Source: Adiantum capillus-veneris
Taxonomy: Eukaryota; Streptophyta; Polypodiopsida; Polypodiales; Pteridaceae
DNA length: 64,000 nucleotides
NCBI GenBank assembly: GCA_014529385.2
Contig: CM043960.1
Location: 70,311,410 to 70,375,409 of the forward strand
Direction: 5' to 3'
How positions within the stretch are numbered: position 1 is the stretch's first letter; the number at the start of each line of letters is the position of its first letter. Under the pieces are notes generated by a model. It was given only the letters and a program-made list of their open reading frames with translations. It did no database searches and was not told where the DNA came from. Position numbers and translations under genes: made by a program. Shown in pieces: positions 11,831 to 26,199 of this stretch.

Positions 11831-13740
11831 ACCCTCCCATTACCTACCAACTTTTAAAATGTCAATTCTGCTATATTTTGACCTATTTTTGCTTAATTGG
11901 TAAATATCTTGTAAATATCTGGGAGGCCTTTAATAAAGTCTATGCTTGAATGATTACTGCAACCCTTCAAATTTTCTTAATAATTTAATTTACTTGGAAT
12001 CTTCCGAAAGGACTAGCGGGGTCAGTTTTTGTCCGAATTTAAATCTGAAAATTTCTAGCCCGGGGTTTGCTGTGCTTAAGATTCCAAAAATACCAATATT
12101 TGCCATGGTCGGACAATTCTACATTTTTTTTTCAATAATCATATCAGTTGATTAAGCTTTATACAACCTTTAAGGTTTCAGAAACTAGAAACCTTACAAA
12201 AAGAAAGCAATTTTTATGTGAGGGAAAGATAGTAGTTGGATCAAAACCAACAAGGACTGTGTATGGATGTGAAAAATGTAAAACGTTTTTATGTATGGAG
12301 CCATGTTTTTTATACGTACCATGCAATGGTAGGCTATGATTGAGTTGGTATACATGCATGGCAAGTTGTGATATCCTACAATCACCCTATGAAATTTTGA
12401 AGCTCTATGGCAAGTTTATGAGGTGTGATCATGCTTGAGTGGAAATGGTGACGTGATAGCATGAGATTTATGGCAAGTTTATGAAGTGGTTTTTCTGAAA
12501 TGTTTGTTGAAAACCCAAGTTTTTATCTACGTGGATATTGTTGTATCTTTGTATGCTATTCTTGCAAGACTTTTTATTTAGTGCAATTTTATATAGTGGT
12601 GAGGCTACACTTCTGGTTGAAAATCTCAAGTTTTTTGTCTATTTGGTAGCGTATACTTCTATTATATTGGTTTCAAGAATGTTTGTTTGCCGACATGTTA
12701 GTTTTGCAATGTGTGCATTGTGCATGTATTTCCCACGTATCTAGAGTTTCTGTTTTGCTGAATAGAGACAACAAGATTGAATTATTTGGTTGTCAAGATG
12801 ATTTTCAAGTGGATGAAAGCAATCATGTGTCACTTATTTGGTTGTAAGGGTAGGCCGATAATATTGTAAATCTCATCATGGTTATAGCTTCAAAATTTTG
12901 TTATGGTAGTAGTTACATTGTCAATATGTACTCACACATCTCCACAATTTTCAGGCAAAATTAAAGTGGAGTGCGGTTGCTTTTGCACTCTTTCCTTTGA
13001 ATAGAGAAGGATGATTTTGGGTGCTATGGTACATGCAGCACCAATTGCCACCCCCCTTCGCTCAAAAAAAAAATGCAAGTTTCTGCATCGGTATAATCGC
13101 CTATATAGGCATCAATATAACCCTCGGTATAGATGTCGAAAAGTGTGTCAATATTTGACAACTCCTCATGACCATAATCAAGAGTTGTGAGTACTTCTTA
13201 TTTTTTCCACATAAAGTGTGGTGTAAACTTTGAGTTAAAGTAAGGACGTCTAGAAACACATACATATGTTATGAGTATTTGATTTTTGTACAAAACCCTG
13301 AAACAACACTTTTATGTCATCATGCTAGGTTACCAAACTAGTGTTAATAATATATAATTGACACGAGGTTGTAACCGGGTACTTTTTTGCATGTTAACCA
13401 AGAGTCTTTAAGGAATTTCCATTATATATACAAAATGAATTTTGAAGAGCTTGATGTGAGTCTACAAAGTTTCCTTAAGAGCTCCCAAAACTTTACAATT
13501 TTTTGTGCTACTCATTTTAACTTCAACCTTAGGCTTTGAAACAAATTTGAAAACTAGATCAAATGAAAAAATGAACTATTAATTTCTTCAATATCTTCAG
13601 ATTCATAATTTCAATCACATTATAAGTCAAATGATATGCTTCATAGTGGTAGATATCTAGGTCCCACCAACCAAGTTACAATTCTATCTCTTATGTGGAA
13701 CTCTGATAATATAGAAGAGTACCAAATTGGGTAGTTTATA
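11831..13740. other. Spacer without recognisable gene
   Basis: The sequence is AT-rich and unique-looking. Short frames at 11946-12155, 12148-12359 and 12538-12744 are hydrophobic or Cys-rich without family resemblance and overlap on both strands. Confidence 0.5.
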
Positions 13741-13744
13741 GAGG

Positions 13745-14410
13745 CTTGGCTACTATACAAAGACCTTTGTTACTATGAAGGACCATTGCCATATAACAAA
13801 AAGTGGTAATGTCTATTTGCTTTTGACTCATATAGAACTCCATGCACAAGAGTATCCATATGGGTACTTTGAAAATGCTTTGGTGATAAACAAGAATGCT
13901 TTGGTACTATACAAGGAGTAGATTTGGTACTGCACAACTCGGGGGGTGCACTATGCAATCATGTTAATGTATAACGTGAGTTCGAAAGGAGGGGTTTTAA
14001 AATGGAAAAAAAAAGGCAATTCAACAGAGATACATTAAAATAAGGGGTTTTGATATTCAATTTTGAAAAAAAAAATCATAAAATAAGGGGTCATTTTATT
14101 TTTAGACATGTTAAAAGAGGGGGGTTTTTAATGCCCCACGAATGCAAGTTATATAGGGGCCTACTAAAAGGTGAACCCCTCGAGCTGCACAAAGACTTTG
14201 GTACTACACAATTAGGCTTTGGTAAAATAGAGGGAGACTTTGGTACTCTATAGATAGTCTTTGGTGCCTCTAGGGAATAAAATGGTACCATACAAAAGCT
14301 TTGGTACTCTACAAATATTCTTTGCAATTACTAGTATACAATTAAACACCAAATTTGGTATTGCACAAGGGCTTTGGTTCTATGTAGTATAGCTTTAGAA
14401 CTACATAGGA
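13745..14410. repeat. Degenerate short repeat built on CTTTGGTACTATACAA
   Basis: Variants of the phrase recur roughly every 25-60 bp (for example about 13758, 13878, 13900, 14192, 14219, 14237, 14299, 14370). The spacing is irregular. Confidence 0.55.
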
Positions 14411-14519
14411 ATGAATTATTACCGATTATAACCTTTGTAAGGTATTGTACACACCCACTTCCATATAGAAGACAACCAATTTAAAATTGCCTTGAAAAAA
14501 TTAGCCTTAAGGATTACCA

Positions 14520-15067
14520 AAAAAATTACAATTACTAAGAGTTGTTGGTACATGAGAGTCATCGACTAGATGCATAGGATGTTTGACGACACTTTTTCTT
14601 CCAATTATCTTCTTGCATATGTCCTTCTTGTTAAGTGAAACTCTTGTCTTTGATGTCCAAAATGCATACACCAAATCTCTTGTTTCATTGGTGACAACGG
14701 TTCCTCAAGGCAATTATCTCCCAAAAGTACTCATTCTCATCTTTATTCTCCAGCCTTGAACTTGCAGTAGCTATATTATTTGATGGATAACCAGGACACT
14801 AGCAATTTTAGATTGGTTAGCTGAGGTCAAACATGTACTATTGTTCAAGATCATTGTCAAAGAGATTCTCATAACAAAAAGCTCACTTGCTGAGTGTAAG
14901 AGAATCAAAGTGTTGTGCACAACCGATAGAACGATGTCTTTGACACTACTAAAATCATAGAGAAAATCTTGATTAGTGGGACATTCCTGAATGGAAGTGA
15001 TAATGGAATGTCTTTGTATGTGTTCATCCATTCTCAGACCACCTTCCAGCTTGTCCAAAGAGAGCAA
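14520..15067 (-). pseudogene. Degenerate second copy of the HGKG-type transposase N-terminal region
   Basis: On the minus strand, 14698-14540 reads AFWTSKTRVSLNKKDICKK, then IIGRKSVVKHPMHLVDDSHV. This matches the transposase at 44728-48472 (FWIEHSRVSPNKKDICRK, then GRKHYQENPIHLLDES) residue by residue over about 40 positions. The upstream open frame (15067-14771) has a hydrophobic helix-rich stretch that could match the KQHTIQNIVQHIVRQLH region, but only weakly. The two parts are in different frames. No downstream catalytic part was found. Confidence 0.6.
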
Positions 15068-15126
15068 TTGTGGATGACACGAGCAGTCATCTCATGCACT
15101 AGTGTCCATTGACATGGAGAAAGTGC

Positions 15127-15239
<113 letters not shown>

Positions 15240-15445
15240 ATGGAGCTTGTTAGACCTTACTACTTGCTGGCTGTGGTTATCTTTGGCCATGAAGAGAGAG
15301 AGAGAGAGAGAGAGATATCATGTTATGCTTAGCTCTATTGGGGATGCTTATCACCAAGGTAATCTTGTTATCTCTCTAACTATTCTAATTGTGGTCACTT
15401 CAACTTCTAGAACAATCTATAAAATTGGGGTCACCTATTCATCAA

Positions 15446-15476
<31 letters not shown>

Positions 15477-15749
15477 CATCAAAGAACCAAACCGTAACCC
15501 CCCTAGTCCCACCCTCATCCCCCACCTCTTCTTAGGAGTGGCATGTTTCAAAAGTTAGAAACGTCTTTAAAGCCAAAGAAATACATGGCCCCTCCCCAAT
15601 TCCAATTAAAAGGTCCTTTATTTTTACACACATGAACCACCAAGCCTATGTTGTCTCAACAACAATCCTTTTTGTACCACCAAACCATGCTTTCAACCAC
15701 ATACTAAATGATTTCATAGCAAGCAAGATATCTTATTTGTTAGCATACT

Positions 15750-16550
15750 TTGCGTGATAGTAAATTGGATGCACCTTTGTCTAGTCGTACTCATTCAGTT
15801 TCTCGCCATGCATCTTATGCATCATATTGTTATGCTTTGAATGTGTCTAGCTTATGTGATGTTGAGAAACCTCTGTCTTTTGATGAAACACATAATTCTA
15901 AGAATTGGACGGCTGCCATGCAATCAAAATATGATGCACTTATAGAAAATGACCCATGGAATTTATGTGATTCGCCTCCTAGCAAAAAGGCCATTAGTAT
16001 GAAGTGGGTTTACAAGTTGAAACACAAGCCCGATTGTGTGAATGATTTCTATATGGTTCAACTTGTTACAAAGGGTTATGCACAACAAAAAAGGCATACA
16101 TTATGAATAGACTTTTGCTCCCACTTGTCGTATGACTACTGTGCATTTTGTATGTGCATTGACAGCTCATTTTGGTTGGGATGTACATCAATTAGACATT
16201 GTTACTGTTTTCTTGAATGGTGACATATTTGAGGAAGTTTATGTAATGTAGCTTCATGGTTTTGTCAAGAAAGGACAAGAGGATAAAGTGTGCAAAAGGT
16301 AAAAAGCCTTTGTATGGGTTGAAGCAATCTCCGCGTGCTTGGTATGAGAAGGCTGACAGTCATTTTGGTCAAATGAGGCTTTCGTAATAGCCCAACAGAA
16401 AGCACATTGTATGTAAAGCGTGAGGATTATGTATTTCTCATTGTGGTTCTATATGTGGATGATTTGTTGATCATTGGACCAAATGAGACACATATTGTTG
16501 AATTTAAGACTAATTCAAATGCCACTTTCAAGATGCATCGGCCATTTTGG
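15750..16550 (+). pseudogene. Ty1/copia reverse transcriptase fragment
   Basis: Copia RT landmarks run in order: LSFDETHNSKNWTAAM, a KKAISMKWVYKLKHK block, LVTKGYAQQ, then in broken frames a QLDI..FLNG-like and YGLKQSPRAWYE segment (about 16190-16350). The active-site box LYVDDLLIIG follows (YVDD at 16452-16463). Several stops and frame changes between 16106 and 16407 make it non-functional. Homology stops near 16550, where minus-strand copia sequence begins. Confidence 0.85.
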
Positions 16551-17430
16551 CATACCTCTAGCCTGATCATTCTCATGCCTTTCCTCATCAATTACATCAT
16601 GTATATTTGCATCAGTAATAGGCTGATCTATAACATTTTTAGAAACCCCCAGAGGATGTACGTTTGCCTCATTGAAATTACATTCAAACTTCCACCAACA
16701 AAGTGTCATAAATGTCTTGTGAGATTAATTATTGTCTCTAGTACATGACATCAATGACTAAACAAAATCTTCCACAAACACAACATCCTGTGATACCAAG
16801 ATATGTTTTGTTTGTGGATGATACACCTTGTAATCTTTGCTTTCAGCACTATAACCAACAAATATACATTTGACAGCCTTATCATCCAATTTTTTCCGCT
16901 GCATTTATGGTACCAAAGCATATGCCAAACAACGAAAAACATGCATGTGCTCAATAGAAGGATTTCTATTATGCCATGCTTCATATGGAGTCATAGACTG
17001 CAAAGCTTTCACAGGACACCTATTAAGTACATAGTTGCACACATGATGGCCTCAAGTCAAAATAAATGTGGCAAAGCTTGACTTTTGACCATACATCGTG
17101 CCATTTCCGTAAGTGATCTGATTTTCCTCTCAGTAACACCATTTTGTTGAGGCATATGCGGCACTATACATTGGTGTTTTATCCCATGACTAGCTAGAAA
17201 TGCATTAAATTGATGAGACATATACTCCCCCCCTCGATCGGAATGGAGGGTGCCCATATTACATTTTGCGACATTTCAGCCATAGCCAAAAATTGTTTGA
17301 AGCATATAAACACTTTGGACTTTACTTTAAGAGGATACACCCCTACATTCCTGGAGTAATCATCAATGAAAGTCATCAATTAAAGGTAATTTCCTAAGGA
17401 CAGAGTTTGCATGGGCCCACATGTAGCGGG
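16515..17430 (-). pseudogene. Ty1/copia integrase fragment, inverted relative to the RT
   Basis: On the minus strand, 17430-17195 gives PMQTLSLGNY and MTFIDDYSRNVGVYPLKVKS. Then 17257-17057 gives LHSDRGGEYMSHQF and PHMPQQNGVTERKIRSLTEM, the copia integrase core. Frameshifted sequence continues to about 16750 with VKALQSMTPYEAWHNRNPS and KLDDKAVKCIFVGYSAESKD, then the linker. The fragment faces the plus-strand RT piece tail-to-tail, so the element was broken by inversion or by two nested insertions. Confidence 0.85.
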
Positions 17431-18600
17431 AACATTGTGTCGTGCTCTCTATTGTGGGTGCTCCTCAGTGCAATGTGCATGATATCTCAGTCCAACAGAA
17501 TGAAAACATTGTAGATGATGAACAATATAGCAAACAAGTAACTCAATAGAATAGCAGACTCAACAGTAGAACCTGAATAGCATGGGACTCGACTAACTCA
17601 GATGAACCACTAAAGACTTTGGTATGGCAGCACACTCTCTGCTCCAAGCCTAGAACTCACAGGTACAATGGGGGTGTCAAGGCTCAAGATGTGCAGGGAG
17701 GGTATTGTGTGTAATGAAGACCCGACTTGATGCTAGATTCAAGACTCATAAAACATCTAGAGCACTATATCATTGAAAGAAAATGTGAGAATATATACAA
17801 CCCCAAAAGGAAAACCAGCATATAACATCAAATATCTCTTATTGTTTAGTTGCACCTATCCCCAAACTGTGCCAGAGAAGAACTGGCTACGGTGTCCTTG
17901 AAACCACCACTCCTACCATGTGTCAAGTCCACCAAGTGTGAACCCACGACCAACTATAATTGTCTTGTCTATCTGTGTAGAGTGACACTTTAGCCCATCT
18001 ACAGGTTTCCCTCCACAAGACAACTCACCCTCTCGAAGAGTGGATGATTGAGAGAGCTGCAAAAAGGTCTACTACTATGTACATTGGAGGGTGAAGACAT
18101 CTAGGAGGTACTACCTAGATGATGGTGGTGGAGGCGGGTAGAAAGGTGGTAAGGAGATGGAGGCCCGATGTATGGTGGAGGGTAGTCTCCATATGTATGA
18201 GGAGGGTACATTGGATAGGAAGAACCAACCCCATGAGCAACACATTGGGTAGGGTGATAAGGTGTAGTTGGTGGAAAGCTGGAAAAACCATTGTAAAAGG
18301 GAGCAAGGTGGGACGAGGTGGATTGGGAGAGTGAGGCCATGGAGGGTCCTTGAAACTACGAGGATGTCGACCATGGGTGCGAGACTCCATAGTAGGGGGT
18401 GGTTGTTTGACTCCTTGAGAATCCCCCAAATGAGCTTTTGAAGCATACACTTGTAGTGTCATAGCAAGAACATCAGTAGAACTTGGAGCTATAGTTGTCA
18501 AGGATGTAGCTATTTGTGAAACCGCTATAGAGTGATGTTGAGCGTAGGAGGACACATTGCACTGACGACAGGAGAAAGTTCCTGAACTGCGGCCATATGA
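17431..18600 (-). other. Spacer with Pro/Ser-rich minus-strand frame
   Basis: 17431-18100 holds nothing I recognise. Around 18101-18600 the minus strand has a Pro/Tyr/His-rich frame (YPPHTYGDYPPPYIGPPSPY) overlapping others. It could be a gag linker of the copia remnant, but no motif proves it. Confidence 0.35.
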
Positions 18601-18669
18601 GACATGCTCATTCTTGCACGGGGGGAGATTGCACCCATTTCTTGTGTCAAGTTTCTCTCCCTCCCTCCC

Positions 18670-18678
<9 letters not shown>

Positions 18679-18745
<67 letters not shown>

Positions 18746-18752
18746 ACTCACT

Positions 18753-18820
<68 letters not shown>
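18679..18820. repeat. (CT)n then (TG)n compound microsatellite
   Basis: About 62 bp of CT with a CACTCACTCACT bridge is followed by about 64 bp of TG. The open frames across it are low-complexity artefacts. Confidence 0.95.
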
Positions 18821-18821
<1 letters not shown>

Positions 18822-19769
18822 ATCTCGATCCCATGTTGCGATCCCAACCATTGGTGCTATCATCATGCAAGCTACAACTAGAGCTACACCACTTGGCCAC
18901 TTAACAACTTTTTCTTGATTTGCTTTTCTTCAGTTTTTTCCAACCAAGAACACTTTCATTCATTAATCATAGAAAATCACACCATATTTTTTTATGCTAC
19001 TTTTCTCTGACTCATCTTCTCTCTTGTACAACTGCAAGAGAGTATGATACACATATACACTCACCATATACTTGCTAAGCAATCTTTTGATTGTTCTCTT
19101 GCCAACGTCATCTCTCACTTACCATTCACACAAGCTACGCCCAAAATCCATCTCGCCCTATCTATCACCAGTACACGAGAGCTTTAATATGCCGTATCCA
19201 CAACCAGCCGCACAATCAACTATCGACCCTTGCACCAACAATGCCCAACCAAACTCCAATGCTTTTACATCAACAACGTCGCATCCGCCATCCAATACAA
19301 GGAGCTCCGTGATGCCTAGTGGTGGGTGTAGGTCTACGAATTGTTTTACACCATCCAAAGGCATGGTAAGAAAATCGTTGAATTTATTTGTCACAAATGA
19401 TCTATTCCAGACTGTGATCTTCAACAAACCAGTGTAATCATCAACATGTCCCCTTGCAATGGACTCCAACATCAATCATTCCTCTAATTGGGACGAGGAT
19501 TCAACCTCCCGACAATTGTGACTCTTGAGCATCAGGTATATTTACTCTAGCAAGAGCTAGACAAAGTAAATTGGTGCTTGGTAGAAATCAACCACAAAAG
19601 AGCTCGTGATGAAGACCTCAAAGATGAACAAATGGTGAAAATTTTGAAGGCCATGTTGAAAGCTCAACAATCTCACAAAGACACAAAGATAAGTCATAAA
19701 TCTTTCACATCTTTCAAGTTCAATGGCCAAAAAATTGATAGAAATGTGCTATCGTGGCTAACTCAATTT

Positions 19770-19850
19770 TGATAGGAAATAGGATGTAGCTAAATAGATA
19801 TTAGAGTACTTGACTTAATGGAGAGAGATAAATTTTCACACACGAGAGAT

Positions 19851-19944
<94 letters not shown>

Positions 19945-20386
19945 ACGATATACGTGATTCACCCAATGTGGGATACATCCACGAGAAAGCAGCCACTCAA
20001 TGGATTTAGTACTTCAAACAAGAAGTAGGTTACAAAGGGATAAATCCTTAATAGAGCTCTCACCTTGCTTCACTCTCACCACCTCACACCCACCTTGTTG
20101 CATCAACTTCACAATGCATCACAATACTCCAGAATGCATTTTTGTGTGTAGAAGAGACCTCCTTTTATAGGCCCAAAGGGATGCCCTCTCTCATGAGAGG
20201 AAACTGTGTGTAGCCGCCCTTATATAGACAAGTCCAAGTTGGACTCTCCAATGCGCCATGAATTTTTGGTTTTTCAATGAGTGATTTTTCTCTGTGCATG
20301 ATGGCTTCTCCTCATAACAGAGCTTTATAAATATGCGTTTTTAAAACAAAAAACTACAAGGGGTAAATCAGACTCCATACTTAACA
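19770..20386 (-). mobile_element. Solo LTR (copy A), 617 bp, TSD AATTT
   Basis: On the minus strand it starts TGTTAAGTATGGAGTC at 20386 and ends CTATCA at 19770. Perfect AATTT duplications lie at 19765-19769 and 20387-20391. A minus-strand TATA box (CCTATAAAAGGAGG) lies at about 20160. An expanded (GA)n tract occupies 19852-19943. Its inverted homologue is at 28874-29687. No internal region is present, so it formed by LTR-LTR recombination. Confidence 0.93.
19852..19943. repeat. (GA)n microsatellite inside solo LTR A
   Basis: About 92 bp of GA. The homologous position in LTR B (29583-29600) has only about 18 bp. Confidence 0.95.
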
Positions 20387-20679
20387 AATTTGATGATTAC
20401 TTTGCTAGAAAATCTTTCACCAAAAAAGATAAAATTAAGTGTGCTTCTAATCATCTCTCTGGTCAATCTTCACTCTAGTGCAGCGTACTTTGCAAAATAG
20501 CAAAAAGATTGTCAACCTAGGAAGACTTCCAATGGCGAGTAAAAGATTCTCTTTTTCACCCTCAATTTAGTATTGATGCTCATTGTTCTTGGGACAAGTT
20601 TTCATGGATACAAGAAGATAATGTTTCCCATCACATTGATCATTTCTAAGAGCATCTCCTACTCCTTCGTATGGTCTAT

Positions 20680-21004
20680 AAGGTGTGAGCTATGTCTTAG
20701 AGTACTAGAGTATGAGTCACGGAGACAAAAGGTGAAATTGACCCACATGCAATGTTGCAAGGTTGTAGAGCTACTTAATGCTCATTTCATGAATGAATAA
20801 ACCAAGTCTATTTTGCATTACATCCCTCTTGTTTATAGTGATCTTGTGATGGCTTAGCAAATACTCAAGATCGTGTTTATGAGTCCAAGTTAATTGAACT
20901 TGGAACCTAATTTTCTTGAGTGATAGTCTAGCCAACACACACTCACTTGTGTGCATGATGTTTCTATCTCATCTACTCTAGCTAGCAGGATCCCATTCCC
21001 ATCA
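20680..21004 (+). repeat. 5' LTR, truncated at its 5' end
   Basis: It matches 23911-24236 of the 3' LTR. The first ~180 bp of the LTR are missing. Confidence 0.88.
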
Positions 21005-21006
21005 AG

Positions 21007-21020
21007 TGGTATCAAAGCTA
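21007..21020 (+). promoter_or_regulatory. Primer-binding site (tRNA-iMet type)
   Basis: GTGGTATCAAAGCT begins two bases after the LTR end. It is one substitution away from the usual TGGTATCAGAGC. Confidence 0.85.
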
Positions 21021-22740
<1,720 letters not shown>

Positions 22741-22777
22741 AAGAGTCTCCTAAGCTAAGACCCCTCTATTAGCACAA

Positions 22778-23634
22778 TGGAAGAGAAGGGCCTTAGGAAA
22801 TTTTGACGGGAAGGGCTTTCATACTTGGCAAACCAAATTGAAAGGCTTATTAATGAAAAAACAGTTGTGGGGAGTAGTCAAGCCAATGATTAGTGATCCG
22901 ATATCTATTGATGGTGCACACATAATAACACAAGCTATGAGCACCCAAAATCAAGCCAAGGATGAGTAGGCATTAGGAATTATAATCACTGCACAACATG
23001 ACAATTATGTACACTTTACTGATGATTGTGAAACCTCATCATCTGCATGGGAAGCACTAGAAAAAAACTTTGGAGCTAGGAAAAAGAAGAGCAAAGTAAG
23101 CTTGAATAAGAATCTATACAAGTACAAAATGGAACGTAACAAAGATATTGCAAGCTTGGTCGATCGCCTCAAAAGCATGATCACACAGCTAGCTTATGTA
23201 AATAGTGCAGTACCAAAGGAGGACAAAATTACAGTTCTTCTAGAAGCCTTACCACTTAGCTTTGACCAGATAATGACCATCATTGAGGAGAATGATCTAA
23301 CACCAGCCTTCCAAGATCTAATCAACTCTTTAATGTCAGAGGAGAAGGATCAAGGGAGGAATGCTACTTCAAGGGAAGGAGCTTTTGCAATTAGCTCTAG
23401 TAACAATACTTGTTTCAAGTGTGGCAAAGAAGGGCACATAGCAAAGGACTGTCTAGCATCAAAGACTTGCAACATTTGTGGGAAGAAGGGTACCTTCCTT
23501 CCAAGTGTTTCGAGAAGGACAAAGGAAGAACCAACAAAAATCCAATGCCCAAAGTCTATTTGGCAAAAGGATACAAAGATGAAGATGAAGAAGAAGGTGG
23601 TAGTAGCCTTCTAGTCTACCATGACATTCTCTAG
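22778..23634 (+). pseudogene. Copia-type gag (UBN2-like) with zinc knuckle
   Basis: The frame around 22780-23100 contains a few stops and reads HFTDDCETSSSAWEALEKNF, then SLNKNLYKYKMERNKDIASL and EDKITVLLEALPLSFDQIMT, the usual copia gag order. A CCHC knuckle CFKCGKEGHIAKDC lies at 23411-23452. A second, CNICGKKG, is shifted out of frame near 23490; the other frame continues YLPSKCFEKDKGRTNK and ends LLVYHDIL at 23634. This is the only protein-coding part of the element. Confidence 0.8.
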
Positions 23635-23727
23635 CCTTTTTATTTTGGCTTTCCCCTTCACTTGTATTTTTTTAGAGATAGCTTGGACTAGCTTGGTCTC
23701 AATTTTATACATCTGTTTGAGGGGAGG

Positions 23728-24236
23728 TGTTGAGTGTCTCTTGGATTAGAGATAGTTTGTCTCCTAGATTGGGGATGTCTCTTGGATTGGAGATGTTCTT
23801 TTTTTTGCTCCTGGATTGGAGATGTTCTTTTTTTTTCTCCTAGATTGGAGTGTGCAAGAGATGTCAGTTTCTTTAGTTTCTTCCTAGTCCAAAGCTCAAG
23901 GGTTGAATTGTAAGGTGTGAGCTTTGTCCTAAAGTACTAGAGTATGAGTCAAGGAGAGGAAAGGTGAAATTATCCCACATGCAGTGTCGCAAGGTTGTAG
24001 ATCTACTTAAAGCTCATTTCATGAATGAATAAACCAAGTCCATTTTGCATTACATCCCTCTTGTTTGTAGTGAGCTTGTGATGGCTTAGCAAATACTCAA
24101 GATTGTGTTTATGATTCCAAGTTAATTGATCTTGGAACCTAATTCATTTGAGTGATAATCTAGCCAGCACACATTCACTTGTGTGCATGATGTTTCTCTT
24201 TCATCCACCCTAGCTAGCAGGATCCCATTCCCATCA
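23728..24236 (+). repeat. 3' LTR of the gag-only copia element, 509 bp
   Basis: It begins TGTTGAGTGTCTCTTGG right after the purine tract and ends CATCA. It contains three variants of a CTC(C)TxGATTGGAGATG repeat at 23740-23860. Confidence 0.85.
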
Positions 24237-24247
24237 GGTTTCCCATC

Positions 24248-24990
24248 ATGGTCTACCCAACTCTCTCAAACCAACCACACTCTATGAAGCTATCTCTCTT
24301 GTCCATGATGCCAAGAAAGAGATAATTTCCATTGTGCAAGAATTACACCATGCGTGCCCACAACAAGACAACCACTCAAATTTTCAACAATGCACTTGAT
24401 GGAACAAACACAACCACAACCAACGTGATGATAATTTTGATAGGCTTACTCCTACCCCTATATAAATAACTATACACATAATCTTCCATCTCCTTTTCCT
24501 TGAAAAAACCAAAATAGTAATTCCCCATTGCACAATTCCACCTACTCAGAGTGCATCGCATAATGCAAACACACAACACACCCAAAATCTCCCTGCTAAT
24601 AGAAATAGTGTGTGGTGTTTCAAGTGCCACCAATATGGCCATGCTAAAGTAGATTGCACCAATCAAGCCAATTTGGACCCCCAAACAACCTTGAAGAAGA
24701 ATCAAAGGGCATGGATGACTACATAGGTGACTCAACAAACGCACAACCAAACCAAGAGCCAGGTAAGTGAATTTCAATTCATGCTTTGCTTTGTTAAAAA
24801 GGCAAAATTTGAAATTCCAATGACTCTTTTTTGCATGGTGATGGTAGTTCACACGATTTTATTTCTAAAAAATTGGTAAGAAAATTAATTTTAACCACCA
24901 CACCATCTGCATATAAAGTGAAATGTTCTTTTCAGCATCACAAGGATTTCCTCACTTCATTCAACCATCTTACTTCAACCATCCGCCCCA
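24248..24990 (+). pseudogene. Gag C-terminus, zinc knuckle and protease remnant of the outer element
   Basis: Sequence after the nested element continues the interrupted gag (about MVYPTLSNQPHSMKL). It reaches a CCHC knuckle CFKCHQYGHAKVDC at about 24620-24661. At 24831-24930 the frame reads HGDGSSHDFISKKLVRKL, a decayed retropepsin active-site region (a D-G-S-S-H form instead of D-S/T-G-A). Multiple stops. The minus-strand frame across 24376-24852 is a shadow. Confidence 0.65.
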
Positions 24991-25119
24991 TTCTACCCAT
25001 TGTAAATATATCATTAACCTTCTAGTGATTACTAACACTAACCACTAACATACTAACACCAAATAGCCATTGGCCTAACCATAAAAGACACCTCACCTCA
25101 AGACATGTACATAGTAACA

Positions 25120-25140
25120 CTCTCTCTCTCTCTCTCTCTC

Positions 25141-25186
<46 letters not shown>
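25120..25186. repeat. (CT)n microsatellite
   Basis: CT dinucleotides with one CACT interruption. Confidence 0.95.
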
Positions 25187-25339
25187 TCCTTAAAACTCTA
25201 TGTTCACCTTATGTACCATCAATAATGCTCTCTTTTGAGCCCACATCCATGACTCAGGCAGACAAAGAAGGCACACAATGTTTTGATATTAAAAAAAAAT
25301 CATAATCCTGATTTGTTAGCTTGTAAATTAGGATTTTCA

Positions 25340-26180
25340 ATAATCTTAATGAGGGGTCTCCAACCTATAAATAGGCCCCTCTTCTTCTTGTAAAACAACC
25401 TCCAATATCTCACATAGCACCCCAACACTCTATGCGTGAGGAGAGACTTAGGTGTAGCAACCACTTTGTGAGCTTCACTTTTGGTGTGAGAGAAGCTTTC
25501 AAGCTACACATTGCAAGTGAGAGAGTGTGAGTTCCAAAAATCTCAAAACCACTATTGTATATGCTCCTTCATCATCAATAAATTGAGGTTTCGTGCATCA
25601 AAGGCACGATTCAACGTTCAAATATTCGTCCCTCCATTTGTGCAATACCGTTTGGTGAATTCAAGGTGACGTGTATTTTGAGTTTCTATCGGTTGATCTT
25701 GTTTTTAGAAAGTTGTTTAGTGTGTTTTCATTGCCAATTTTGTGTCCATTGTAAGAGGGTATTGTGGTGAGAGGTCTCCCACACCCTAAGACAGTGTGTG
25801 TGTTTTGGCAATGTTTAACAATCACTAAGCATTGAGTGAGTTTTGTACAATCTCTACAATATCATCATAACAAACCATCTCCATTTGCAAGTCACAAATA
25901 AGGTATTACGCAAGATCCATTCCTCTCTCTATTCCCTTTGCTCTAGCTCTCTCTAGTCCATTTTGTGTGTCTTGGTGTGAGGTTGCTTGTGTGTGTTTTG
26001 TGGTGTATCTTCTTGGTTGTGAAAAAATCTCTCTTACATCGTAGTTCGCATACCATAACTAGGTGGTGCCCCTATTTTGTTTGGGTTTGGCTGTGGTTTT
26101 GTTGTTTTGTTGTGCTTGTGGGTTCCCCAGCCCAATTGAGCAGCACGGGAGCCTTGAGGGGTGTTTAGAGGTCGCCTCTC
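25340..26180 (+). promoter_or_regulatory. LTR/leader-like region with TATA and polyA signals
   Basis: CCTATAAATAGGCCCC at about 25364 is a strong TATA box. AATAAATTGAGGTTTCGTG at about 25578 resembles the polyA region at 6709. CTAGGTGGTGCCCCT at 26059-26073 and GTGTTTAGAGG at about 26160 recur at 7035 and about 7097. A copia coding remnant follows directly. LTR borders were not resolved. Confidence 0.5.
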
Positions 26181-26199
26181 TTGTTGCCTACCCCGGACC

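Larger units (their letters stand above)
19570..20678 (+). pseudogene. Ty3/gypsy-type gag fragment split by a solo LTR
   Basis: The upstream part (19578-19769) reads DEQMVKILKAMLKAQQ and SFTSFKFNGQKIDRN, ending LSWLTQF. The solo LTR (19770-20386) interrupts at that point. After the TSD the same frame resumes FDDYFARKSFTKKDKIKCAS and NHLSGQSS, a typical gag capsid segment. Stops follow to about 20670. The gag sequence then appears to continue beyond the nested copia element at 24248 and reaches a zinc knuckle at about 24620. It is the outer element of this nest. Confidence 0.7.

Noticed and set aside
24376-24852. 158-codon minus-strand frame
   Set aside because: It lies antisense to a clear gag zinc knuckle and protease remnant on the plus strand.
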